Shown: positions 54,295 through 64,000 of the stretch, in pieces | Position numbering within the stretch: position 1 is the stretch's first letter | How the letters are laid out: the number at the start of each line of letters is the position of its first letter | NCBI GenBank assembly: GCA_002104935.1 | Contig: MCGT01000030.1 | Location: forward strand, 124,001-188,000 | DNA from: Hesseltinella vesiculosa | Lineage: Eukaryota; Mucoromycota; Mucoromycetes; Mucorales; Cunninghamellaceae | DNA: 64,000 nucleotides | Reading direction: 5' to 3' | Translations under genes and position numbers: made by a program | The notes under the pieces: generated by a model | Databases searched by the model: none | What the model saw: the letters and a program-made list of their open reading frames with translations, nothing else | Told to the model about the DNA's origin: nothing

Positions 54295-55293
54295 AGACAT
54301 GGTCAGTGCATTCTCCTTCACGCTTGGAAATTCGAGGACTCTGTTGTCCGCCAATCGCTGGGTCGCCCAAAAGGGAATGTATGTCACCCATGCAACACGT
54401 GAAAAAGGGGGGAGGCTCAACAAAAAAGAAGCTTGGTGACGTGCACTCCTTGCAATGCTTTGTCCAAAGTGCCAACTTCCAAGACCTGAACGTGATTCTC
54501 TTTTATTTCGTGACTTGCTGACCCTGAGTGTGTAGCTCGTGACCGTGGTCCTCCATGAAAAAAGAACTGGCCTGAAAGGAGTCTAGAGAGGGCCTCCCTT
54601 TTTTTTTTTTTTTTTTGCTTCTCAAGTTTTGCCACCGTTGAGATGTCTTTTTTTGACAGCGCCTAGCTACTTTGCAAAGGTCATAGCTATTGGGCGGATG
54701 GATGCGATCACCAAGGTTTCATAAAACTGGTGATCTAATTAGCTGCACAGCAAAGACCGTCGATCACCAGCAGCACAGCAGCCTCGCAGTCACCAGACGC
54801 TTCGATGGTTTCTTTGTTATCAACAATGAAAGGCCGTCTCGCCCCTTTTTCCCTTTCATCCTCCTTTGCTCTACGAGTGACTCCTTTGGCCTCCCTCTTT
54901 TGATCCTAAAAAAAGAGCTTTCCACCATAAAAAAGGGTCTGATGACGAAGAACAGCTCATGAAATTGAGAAGGCTGTGACGAAGCTGCCAAGCTACCGCT
55001 TTTATTTCTTCCTCCTTTTTATGTTCCAAGTACTCATGAATGACGGTGACGGCAAAACAACCCGGGAAACCTGAGAGCCTCCACGGAAACTCCTTGGATG
55101 CATGATAGAGTATCCCAGTGGACTCCCTTTTTTTATTCAGTGCTGGACCTCCCCCCCCCCCAAATTTGGCCACTGCCCCATCACTTATTTAAACTTTTTT
55201 TTTCTTTTTTTTTTTTTCCTCTTTCATTTTCCCTCTCTTGATTACTTCTTTTTTTTTTTTTGATAAAAAAAACTTGTGTGTTGTAGTAAACCG
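54295..55293. other. Spacer upstream of acyl-CoA synthetase gene
   Basis: No gene supported. T-rich tracts at 55195-55261 and TTGTAG near 55281 just before the start codon suggest a leader intron and promoter. A C11 run lies near 55150. Confidence 0.4.
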
Positions 55294-57863
55294 ATGCCTA
55301 GCAAATTCTCACCTCCTTACACTGTGCCTGCTCCCGGCATCCAAAAGAAAGATGGCGAAACGGCTGTCATGCGACACTTCAAATTTGCCGACAAGCTAAT
55401 TGATCATCCTGACAATGTCGAAACCCTCTGGGACCTGTACTTGGCTGGTAACGCCATTGGTGGAGGTAATGCTCTTTATGCACCAACAACTGAAAAGAGC
55501 GGATGAGGCGGATCACCACTTATTTTGGCGAACAAGATAAAGAGGTGGGGGCCTAGCTCAGTGAAAACCACGAGCGTGGAGTGATCATGCGCGCTGAAAG
55601 GAGGGCGAGTGTGTGAAATCCATAGTGCTTGGGAAAGGAGGAGAGTGCCTTGGGTTGGCTGTGGGGAGAAGCACACCTGCAAAAAAGGGGGACCAGATGA
55701 AATCACGTTGTCAAAACAAGCTCATCAACCTATTTTTTTTTTCTTGTAGACCGTCCATTTTTGGGAACTCGTCGTATGGATGAAAACGGTGTTGCTCAAG
55801 AATATGAGTGGCAGTCCCACCAAGAAGTCCGCCAACGAGTGGAAAACATTGGTAAAGGTCTGTTGGAATTGGGCATATCTCGGCAAGAATCTGTAGGGAT
55901 TTATGCTGTCAACAAGCCTGAGTGGGTAAAGCCGAGAAATTCAAAAAAAAAAAAAAAGGTTGGGGTTCGTGTGCAACCATGATTCTCATGCCCAGGCTTT
56001 TTTTTTTCTGTCATAGACTATCACTGAACAATCATGTTATCGTCAATCCTTCATCGTGGTTGCTCTCTATGACACCCTTGGTGCCGAAGCTATTGAATAC
56101 ATTGTCAATCAAACCGACATGAAAGTCATTGTCACCACCTCCGACAAGGTCAAGAACATCACTCAACTCAAGGATCGTCTTCCCACTGTGAAGCATATCG
56201 TCACCATGGACGCCCAAGTTGACAGTGCCGACAAGCAACAAGCTGAACAAGCTGGCCTGTCCGTTCATCTGTTCAAGGATGTCGAAACCCTCGGTGCTTC
56301 CAGTCAACAAGATACTCCTTTGCCCAAATCTGATGACATTGCCACCATCTGCTACACCAGGTAGGAGAAGGAAATGAAAAATAGGCACGCGCCCACTGTC
56401 ATCTGATCATTCATGCAAACCTTTTTTTTATGATGCCTAGTGGCACCACTGGCGTACCCAAGGGCGCCGTATCGACCCAGGCTAGCTGTGTGGCTGCTGT
56501 CAGTGCTGTGGCTGCCGTAGGCGATGCTGGCACGTTCGCTCCTGTCGACTACACTGATACCTATATCTCCTATCTTCCTCTGGCGCATGTATTTGAACGT
56601 GTTGCCTTTGGTCTACATGTCTATCGTGGTGCCTCCATCGGCTACTTCCAAGTAAGCATGGGCACCCAAAAAGGACTGGTTTGTGAGTAAAATGGCTGAC
56701 GGTTTTTTATTTTCTCCTTCAGGGCGACACTACGAAATTGTTGGACGATATTGCTGAATTGAAACCTACAGTGTTCTGTTCGGTGCCTCGTTTGTTCAAC
56801 CGCATCTACGATAAAGTGTTGGCTGGTGTCCGTGCCAAGGGCGGCTTGAGTGCCTACCTGTTCAACCGCGCCTTCCAAAGCAAAAAGTCCTACTTGGATC
56901 GCACTGTCAACCATTGGTTGTGGGATCGCTTGGTCTTTGCTCAAGTAAGTCATTGGAAACAGGAGGAAAAAGTGAAAGAAAGAAAAAGCTCACCCTTCTT
57001 CTCGCCAGATTCGCAGCAAATTGGGCGGACGTGTGCGATTCATTCTTAGTGGCTCAGCCCCAGTGTCACCCGACGTGATGGACTTCATGCGTATCTGCTT
57101 CTCAGCCAATGTGTTTGAAGGCTATGGTCAAACCGAAAATTACTGTGGCGGCTGCTTGACCCTGAACGGCGACACTACCTCGGGCGTTGTGGGCATTCCT
57201 TTCCCTTGCTCCGAAATCAAGCTGGTCGACGTTCCCGACATGGACTATCTTTCCACCGACAAGCCCAATCCTCGAGGTGAGATCTGTATCCGGGGCCACT
57301 CGGTCATGCGCGAATACTACAAGGTCCCCGACAAGACGGCAGAAACCTTGGATGCCGATGGCTGGTTACACACTGGCGATATTGGTCTCTTTGATGAAGC
57401 CGGTCGCCTCATCATTATCGATCGCCTAAAGAACATCTTCAAACTGTCTCAAGGTGAATACGTCGCCCCGGAAAAGGTCGAGCAGGTCTACTGCAAGCAC
57501 CACCTGGTGGCCCAGGCCTTTGTGTATGGTGACTCCCTTCAAGCCTGTCTCGTAGGCGTTGTTGTGCCCGACAAGGACTCCTTTGTGCCCTGGGCCAAGG
57601 AAATCGCAAACGGTGATGATATCTACCGATCCGACGCCGTCAAAAAAGAACTGCTCAAACAACTCGTCGCCTTTGGCAAGGAAAATGACCTCAAGGGCTT
57701 TGAACAGTTCAAAGCCATTGCCCTGACCCCTGAAGAGTTCAGTGTAGAAAACGACATGCTCACGCCCACCTTCAAGCTCAAGCGCGAAATTGCTACCAAA
57801 ACCTACAAGAAAGAAATCGACGCTATGTATGCTGCCATCTCCAACGGTCGTGCTTTCAACTAG
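55294..57863 (+). CDS. Long-chain acyl-CoA synthetase
   Basis: ATG at 55294 (MPSKFSPPYTVPAPGIQKKD). About six exons. Key motifs in order: NIGKGLLELGISRQESVGIY, AVNKPEW joined to TITEQSCYRQ, VALYDTLGAEAIEYIVNQTD, the ATP-binding P-loop YTSGTTGVPKGAV split by an intron after YT-S, YISYLPLAHVFERV (linker gate), SVPRLFNRIYDKVL, RFILSGSAPVSPDVM, YGQTENYCGGC (A5), ADGWLHTGDIGLFDEAGRLI (A7/A8), then IDRLKNIFKLSQGEYVAPEK, the fatty-acyl-CoA-synthetase signature, and TPTFKLKR with the catalytic Lys. It activates fatty acids with ATP and CoA for lipid synthesis or oxidation. No C-terminal peroxisome signal (ends GRAFN). It lies near two lipases, which release its substrates, though intervening sequence is 2 kb. 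Confidence 0.93.
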
Positions 57864-59835
57864 GAAAAAAAAAAAACATGACGCACTCTTGCTCGCCTCT
57901 GTCCATTCCCTTTCTCTTCCTGTCTTTTATTTATTTCGTAGCTCACTGCTTTTATTTTAATCTCATGTTGTCTCCTCTCCATTACATCCCACATACCTCT
58001 ATTTATCAACGTCAGTAAATGCTGTTTCTTTTTTAAAATGAGATCCCTTTGACCGCTTTTTGACACGATAGCATGATTGGGCACATGCGCAGGACACATG
58101 GCTTTTTCTTGGTGATCACCAACAGCCGTCCCTCTCCGCAACCTGGACTGATCCTTCCTTTCCTTTTTCTTGATTTTTTTACTTTTTGACAAAAAAGTCA
58201 AATGACACCCTGCAACCCGAACGTATGAAGCGTACAAAGATCTGTCTTTATTACTTACTGGAGAAGGGGACACGGCGGGAAGCTCATTTCTGTTAATTTA
58301 AGTGGTCATGCTTTCTGGTAATCCAAAACAACGGATGTCCCAGCGCCAAATGGTAAGACCTGAGCTGAATCCATGGCGAGATCTGTTCCTGTCAACCGAT
58401 ACGCACTTCATTTCATATCATCATGCATGGACCCTGCATGATCGAACCAATCTGCTCCAGAATTACCCCTTGCATCATTGGCTCAGATAGGTCGTCCAAG
58501 TGGCGGCCAAAACCGTCAGTGGTATTGAGCATTTTTATGGCCATGAACAGTGCAAACGCATGCGCCTCCTTTTTAAGACTTTCTATCTTTTTTGTTTTTG
58601 CTTGGGGTCAAATGACACAGGTATCCTGGTAAGAGAAGAAGAATACTTGAGATAGAGGGTACACTCTGTCCTCCGGTAACACATCTTACCATACCGACGT
58701 GCATAAGCCCACATGAGATGGCTGTTTGCCGTGTAGACGGCGGCCAAGAATCCTTGGTGAAAAAGAAGAGATCTACAGTCATTGGAGGGATGACGGAGTT
58801 TCATTCTCGGGCACGAGGGCCTGGCGTGTTCTATTGTACTTTGACTGGATCGGCATCGCATATTGGCAACAGAGATCCGCCTGGCATCCCCTGATCAGCC
58901 TCCAGGGTAAAACAAAGCCGAAGTCGGTCAAAATAAATTCCACAGCGAACAGGTTCTGGGGTAGCAAAACAGGGTTAAAGCGTCACAGTGTCCATTTGCA
59001 GTACATCTTTCTGTTTTTGGGAGACACGATGCCTCTGTCAAAAAAAAAAAAAAAAAAAAAAAAGTCCAAGTTGGTGGGAAATGAAAATGAACGGGAGATT
59101 TGCGTAACCTCATCGCTTTTGAACAATGAAAGAATCCCCTTGTGTCACTTTGATCTTGAAGGCGTGACCCTCAATGGATGGGAAATTCTTTTTTTCCAAG
59201 AAAAACATTGCTGACGCATCTTTTTTTTTTTTACATTGTCATACCATCATGCATCATCCAGCTTTTCTCTGTGCTGTGGCTAGCAGAACCAGGAAGCCTT
59301 TGTAGCCTCCACTTGCTCATTTTCTAGATCATTTTGAATATGCATGTTTTAAGACGCCGAGAGCTTAAAAAAAATCGTGCTTGACACTCCTCATTGTCAT
59401 TCGCAATTTATCTTTTCTGGATGGGAGGCAGTCATCTGCACTAAGATTTTGTGTGTTACCGAGCGTTTTCCATGGCCAATTTTTTTTTTACTTGTTATTC
59501 GTCCTTCAAGACAATGCTATTAAAATTCAAAGTTTCCTGATCACCCCTCTGTTCAACCATGATGTCACGGTTCCAAAGCAATGGCATCTTCCTTTCCTAC
59601 CGTGTGCTTTTCATGTGCTGTTCCAATTTTCTGTATCAGCATCATTGTTCTTGTATTCTTCCTTGTATGGACAAAAAAAGGTTGAAAACAAAAAATCCAG
59701 CATCTCCCCGTGTTTTTTCCCCCTCCCCCCAGTCTGTCCCACACTGAAATGCCTGAACCTAAATCGACCACACTTATAAAAACGTCCTCACTCTGCCTTT
59801 TCCTTTTTGTTTATCATTGCTCCAGTCTCAAAAGT
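57864..59835. other. 2-kb spacer with lipase promoter
   Basis: No coding region supported; frames are short and lack motifs. It contains an A22 run at 59041-59062 and, close to the downstream lipase, a TATA-like box. Confidence 0.45.
59775..59780 (+). promoter_or_regulatory. TATA-like box upstream of lipase 1
   Basis: TATAAA within CACTTATAAAAACG, about 56 bases before the ATG at 59836, with the transcription start likely between. Such a clear TATA fits an inducible secreted enzyme. Confidence 0.5.
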
Positions 59836-61470
59836 ATGAAGCTTCAACATCTGTTGGCTCCTGCCCTCGGTCTTGCTTGGGCTGTCACCCAAGTGGCCAG
59901 TGTGCCCGTTCAACTTTTCAAACGCGGATCTGTACCGCCTAGCCAAGACCCATTCTATCAGGCCCCGTCCAACCTTGCCACCTACAGCAATGGTGCCATC
60001 ATTCGCTCACGTGAGTTTGGCTATGTCCACAACATCGCTGGTGCGTACCAGCTTCTCTACCGAACCACCGACGTTCTTGGCAACGCCATGGCCACCGTCA
60101 CCACCGTTTTGAAGCCCTACAACGCCAACACCGGGGCCCTGGTGTCATACCAATTTGCTGAAGACAGCCCCTGGATGGACTGCGCTCCAAGCTACAGCCT
60201 CGATCAAAACTCCACCACGCTCGATCAAGTGCTCATTGAGGCTCTTCTCTACAAAGGCTACTATGTCATGGCCAGCGACTACGAAGGCCCCAACTCGGTC
60301 TTCACCTGCGGCGGTACCTCGGGCAACGGCGTCCTGGATGGCGTTCGTGCAGCTCTTGCGAGCTCCAGCTTGACCGGTGTAAGCATTGCTGTCCCAGGCT
60401 GGAATATATAAAAAAAAAAAAAAAAGAAAGACTGACGTCTTTTTTCATAGATTTCTAGCTCCGCTGCGGTTCAACTCTGGGGTTACAGTGGCGGTGCCTT
60501 GGCCACTGGTTGGGCCGTGCAATCTCAAAAGACCTATGCGCCTGAGCTCAATATCATTGGTGCTGCCATGGGCGGGTAAGTACATTTATTTTATGCGATT
60601 TTTGGGTTGGGATTCGAATATTTTTTATCTCACCAGGACACCTGTCAACATCAATGCCACGCTGAATGCTGTCAACGGCGGCTCCTTCTCCGAGCTGATT
60701 CCTGCCGGCATCCTTGGTCTTTCTCAGCAATACCCGGATCTCCTCAGCTATGTATTCTCGGCCATCAAGCCTGAGTACCAGCAACTTTGGCAATCCGCCA
60801 GAAAGCAGTGCCTGCACCAAATGAGCCAATTCTCCAAACAGGACATGGCCCAATACTTCAACCGCCCCGATTATTTGAACGCCGACGTGGTGACGAAATA
60901 CATCAGCGCCAGTGAAATGGGCCATCTTGGCACTCCCACCATCCCTCTCCATCTGTACCATGCCATTGTAAGCCCTAGCAAAGAAACCAAGAAAGGTCGT
61001 TCAACCGCCGTTTTTTGTCTAGCATGACGAGGTTGTTCCTTATGCCAACGCCAAAAACTTGGTGCAGACCTGGTGTGCTGGTGGTGCAAAGTGAGTCTGG
61101 ATGCTTTCATTCCATTCTTGGTTCCTGACCGTTGCCTTTTCTTTTTTCGTTTGCAGCATCCAATTCACAAGCGACGAGCTGTCTGAACATGTAAGACAGT
61201 TTCAGCCATGTCAAGACGCTACCTTCTCACGCTTTTCTTTTTTTTTTTTTTTTTTTTACAACGTAGCTCATCTTGGCGGTGACTGGCGGTGCGGATGCTT
61301 TCAATTTTATTGTCAATCGATTTTCCGGTGCTCCTCTGACTGCAGGCTGCACTTTCAAGACCACACTCACCAGCGCCTTGGATAGTGGCGCTCTCTCCAC
61401 GTTTGGATCTGTCATTTTCGACGAACTCAAGACCCTGCTCAACGTAGGCATTGGTCTCTATGGCTCTTAA
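59836..61470 (+). CDS. Secretory lipase (LIP family), paralogue 1
   Basis: ATG at 59836. Signal peptide [24 protein letters not shown], then FKRG which resembles a KR processing site. Exons: 59836-60378, then after a T/A-rich intron the catalytic part. Landmarks: [80 protein letters not shown], the nucleophile elbow [12 protein letters not shown] (Ser), [13 protein letters not shown], then [20 protein letters not shown] (Asp and His region). The protein ends GIGLYGS. It resembles the secreted lipases of the Candida LIP type, which hydrolyse triacylglycerols outside the cell. Cysteines at CAPS, CGG, CLHQ, WCAGG and CTFK may form disulphides. Confidence 0.92.
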
Positions 61471-62086
61471 TAAGCAGCAAACATCTCGAGATAGTCCTCT
61501 GCCTTTTTACCCTCTTTTATATATCACTTAACTTCCAAACAGCAGTAAATAGCCAACCATTTTTTTTTTCTGCTTGCAGAAAAGGAACCCAAGTGGATGA
61601 CCGTGTTGAAAATTTGGAACGGATCGACGTGAAATATGTAAGTAGTAGGACGAGTGGCTCATCATGATCATGATGATAAAAAAAAAAAACGCACATCTAT
61701 TAGTGATGGTTGCCAAGCCAGCTTGCACGGTCATTCCTTTGTTCACGTCTGACTCGATCTCCTAACCAGAAAAAATATTCAATATCCGACACCTGCCTGA
61801 TTTGGTTCTGCTCCTTTTCCTGGCAGCGTGAGATAGAAAATTTGGCCATGTTTTGAAAAAGAGTGAAAGCTTAGGATTCGTTACAACAGCTATTGTATTT
61901 AACGATAGTTCTTCAGAGCTTGCGCTGCAAGGAGTCAAATGAAAATAATAGCCAACAAAAAAAAGGCATTGGGGCCCGCCTGAGACCCCTTGATCAAATC
62001 AAATTAAAAAATACCTGCGATCTGGCCGACAAGTTTTTTTTTTCCGAATCGGGGCAATCTCCCTTTCCTTTTCTTCTCTATCGAGG
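61471..62086. other. Spacer between the tandem lipases
   Basis: Holds the lipase 1 3' end and the promoter of lipase 2. A decayed piece of the dispersed repeat is seen at about 61640-61740 (GATGATGATA, ATCTATTAGTGATGGTTGCC, AAGCCAGCTT). No gene. Confidence 0.45.
61640..61740. repeat. Dispersed repeat fragment
   Basis: Core GATGATGAT(A)n then CATCTATTAGTGATGGTTGCC and AAGCCAGCTT follows the order of the foldback right arm (GATGATGGTGATGAAAAATA, CAGATCGATTGGTGATGGCC, CCCAGCCAACTTTT). Short and divergent, so confidence is moderate. Confidence 0.4.
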
Positions 62087-63809
62087 ATGTTCCAGGTTTG
62101 GTTGACCACAATTGCTGGCCTTGTATGTCTCACCACAACGACAATGAGCATGACAATCGACATGTCCAAACGTAGCAGCAGGTTGCCACCTACACAGGAT
62201 CCTTTTTACCACTACGATGATCTGGCCACATTGGCCAAAGCGGACCCTGGAACGATCCTTCGGTCTCGCGAGGTAGAAATACACCACCATGTAGCCAGCG
62301 CCTACCAATTGCTTTATAGAACAACAGATGTCCTGGGTAACCCCATTGCTACCGTAGCCACTGTCTTGCGTCCATTCTTTCCCAATACCAGTGCCTTGAT
62401 GTCGTACCAGCTAGTTGAAGATAGCGCTAGCATGGACTGTGCGCCAAGCTACACCCTTGACAACAATCAACCCAGCCTAGGAGGTGCCCTCATTCGCCCG
62501 TTTCTCGACAAAGGCTACTATGTCGTTGCCAGTGATTATCAGGGCCCCAATTCTGCTTTCACCTGTGGCGTGACCTCTGGTAATGGCGTGCTAGATGGTA
62601 TTCGTGCGGCTCTTGCAAGCGGAAGTGAGACAGGGGTCGGTGACTTTTTTTTTTTTTTTTTTTTTTTTTTGCATTTTCACCTCCTTGACAGTCTGCCTGA
62701 ACCCCCTTAATTTTAGATTGAATCTACTGCGGCTATTCAGTTCTACGGGTAACAGAAACATTGACTCGTATTCGGTTGATGAACGACGATTTTTTATATT
62801 TATCCATTAGCTACTCTGGAGGTGCTTTGGCCTCGGGATGGGCGATTCAATTGCTGAAGTCCTATGCTCCGGAATTGAATGTCATCGGCGCAGCACTTGG
62901 TGGGTATGTGGCTTGCCACAAGCACAAAAAAAAAAAAAAATCGGTCTCAAACCATTTCTCTCCCTCGGATCATAGCACACCAGTCAACATCAACGCGACC
63001 TTCAATGAGGTGAATTCGGGATTTTTTTCTCAATTGATCCCCGCAGCCATCATGGGCTTGGCGCAGCAATATCCGGAAATGGACAAGTATATATTTTCAA
63101 TCATCAAACCACAATACCAGAAAATGTGGCAGGACGTGAAGACATCATGTGTCATGGATCTATTTCAGTTTATGAACAAGGACGTGGCCATGTACTTCAA
63201 TCGCTCGGATTACCTTGATAATGACATTGTCACCAAAATAATACGTGAGAATGAGATGGGTCACCTCGGCGCTCCCTCGGTCCCTCTCTACATGTTCCAC
63301 TCTGTTGTAAGTAGATGATCCTGGTACAGGAAATCATCGGACAATCCTAAGCGATTTTTATAGCATGATGAAGTGGTCCCGCTCTCAAATGCCTATGACA
63401 TGGCGCAATCATGGTGCGAAGGTGGTACCAAGTTAAGCCTTTCACTCTTTCATTCTCAAATTATCATCCATCTCACCCCTTACGATTTCTTTTTTTTTTC
63501 TATAAATATCATAGGATCCATTTTGTGAGCGACAGTCTCTCTGAACACGTAAAAAAAAAAAAAAGAAAACGCTGCTGCATCCAAATCATCGAGCCACTTA
63601 CTGAAATCTCTCACAAATGCCAGTTATCGTTGGCAATTTCTGGCAGTCCAGAAGCGTTCAATTACATTGCTGAGCGATTCGATGGCAAGCCGTTGCCTCA
63701 AGGGTGTCAGTTCAAATCTGCAACTAGCACCATTTTCGAGGATGGTGTGCTAGGAGCCTTGAGCGATATGACCTTTAATGGGCTGAAGAGTATCCTACAT
63801 GGTAACTAG
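62087..63809 (+). CDS. Secretory lipase (LIP family), paralogue 2
   Basis: ATG at 62087 (MFQVWLTTIAGLVCLTTTT signal peptide, then MSMTIDMSKRSSRLPPTQDP). It follows lipase 1 blade for blade: [60 protein letters not shown], then [13 protein letters not shown] with an intron (62749-62810) inside the GYSGG elbow, APELNVIGAALGG, VNINATFNEVNSGFFSQLIP, MGHLGAPSVPLYMFHSV, HDEVVPLSNAYDMAQSWCEG, and the ending LKSILHGN. It is a tandem paralogue about 600 bp downstream. The secreted triacylglycerol lipase role is by family. The donor GGG|GTCGGT of its first intron is weak, so the first splice needs transcript support. Confidence 0.88.
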
Positions 63810-64000
63810 AGCCCTGCCTCTCCTCCGTTGCCCATTGCTAAATAATAACCCTCTGTGATGTACCTGATTTTTCCCCTGTGTCATAAAGGATAAGCTTGAA
63901 ATTTACTATTGTTGCTTTTTGTATTCTTGATGCAAGGAGAGCGGAAGTTTACCCTTGCTGTGGATGAGTTTGATAAGGTCATGTCGAGCTGTGGCAAGAT
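63810..64000. other. Downstream flank at right edge
   Basis: 3' flank of lipase 2. No gene could be supported in the last 190 bases. Confidence 0.4.

Noticed and set aside
57864..59835. Hidden gene or tRNA in the 2-kb spacer before the lipases
   Set aside because: No frame with recognisable motifs and no cloverleaf with a plausible B-box was found by eye; a covariance-model scan would decide.
1..64000. CRISPR array, phage or bacterial operon
   Set aside because: No regularly spaced short repeats; spliced genes, poly(A)-type signals and fungal protein families mark nuclear eukaryotic DNA.

Overview
This is a eukaryotic, intron-rich and gene-dense stretch of a fungal nuclear genome. Introns are short (about 55-130 nt), start mostly with GT(A/G)A, end in a pyrimidine-rich stretch plus AG, and often hold long T runs. 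The gene set fits an early-diverging filamentous fungus, most likely Mucoromycota: a trifunctional TRP gene, an HSPA12-like Hsp70, secretory LIP-family lipases, a membrane-anchored GT5 glycosyltransferase, and a CRIB kinase with no visible PH domain. The species cannot be fixed from sequence alone. No plasmid, phage, CRISPR, rRNA or convincing tRNA was seen.

Region 1 (1-14.9 kb) is a minus-strand tandem array of five related genes, called A-E here from left to right; A is cut by the left edge. Each encodes a signal peptide, a six-motif kelch propeller, a Ser/Pro/Gly-rich stalk, one transmembrane helix split by an intron and, in B-E, a cytosolic tail built around repeated KPF(E/D) motifs. B and E read through into the tail. 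C and D carry an extra A in a 9-10 base A-tract just after the membrane helix, which predicts a tail-less protein while the tail frame stays open. D has also lost a splice acceptor. The spacers hold decayed kelch remnants and a dispersed repeat, and the A/B block is a near copy of the D/E block about 10.1 kb away. This array is the most unusual part of the window.

Region 2 (15.3-25.3 kb, minus strand) holds a membrane-anchored GT5 glycosyltransferase, a YPP1/TTC7 scaffold of the plasma-membrane PI4-kinase complex, a palindromic (foldback-type) repeat, and an RBR ubiquitin ligase with a GC-AG intron inside RING2.

Region 3 (26-57.9 kb, mixed strands) is housekeeping: CUS2/HTATSF1 splicing factor, an orphan coiled-coil protein, a RING-H2 ligase with a possible myristoylation signal, WRAP73, mitochondrial Grx5, trifunctional TRP, a HAPSTR1-like protein, Ubc8/UBE2H, an HSPA12-like Hsp70 with a 14-nt microexon, a PAK kinase, a universal-stress-domain protein, a probable CENP-H, an orphan double C2HC protein, a Sec2-type Rab GEF, an ataxin-10 homologue and a long-chain acyl-CoA synthetase.

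Region 4 (59.8-63.8 kb) holds two tandem secretory lipases. Several genes touch polarity and membrane traffic (Sec2, PAK, YPP1, ataxin-10) or ubiquitin (RBR, RING-H2, Ubc8, HAPSTR1-like), but their adjacency in a fungal genome need not mean co-function.
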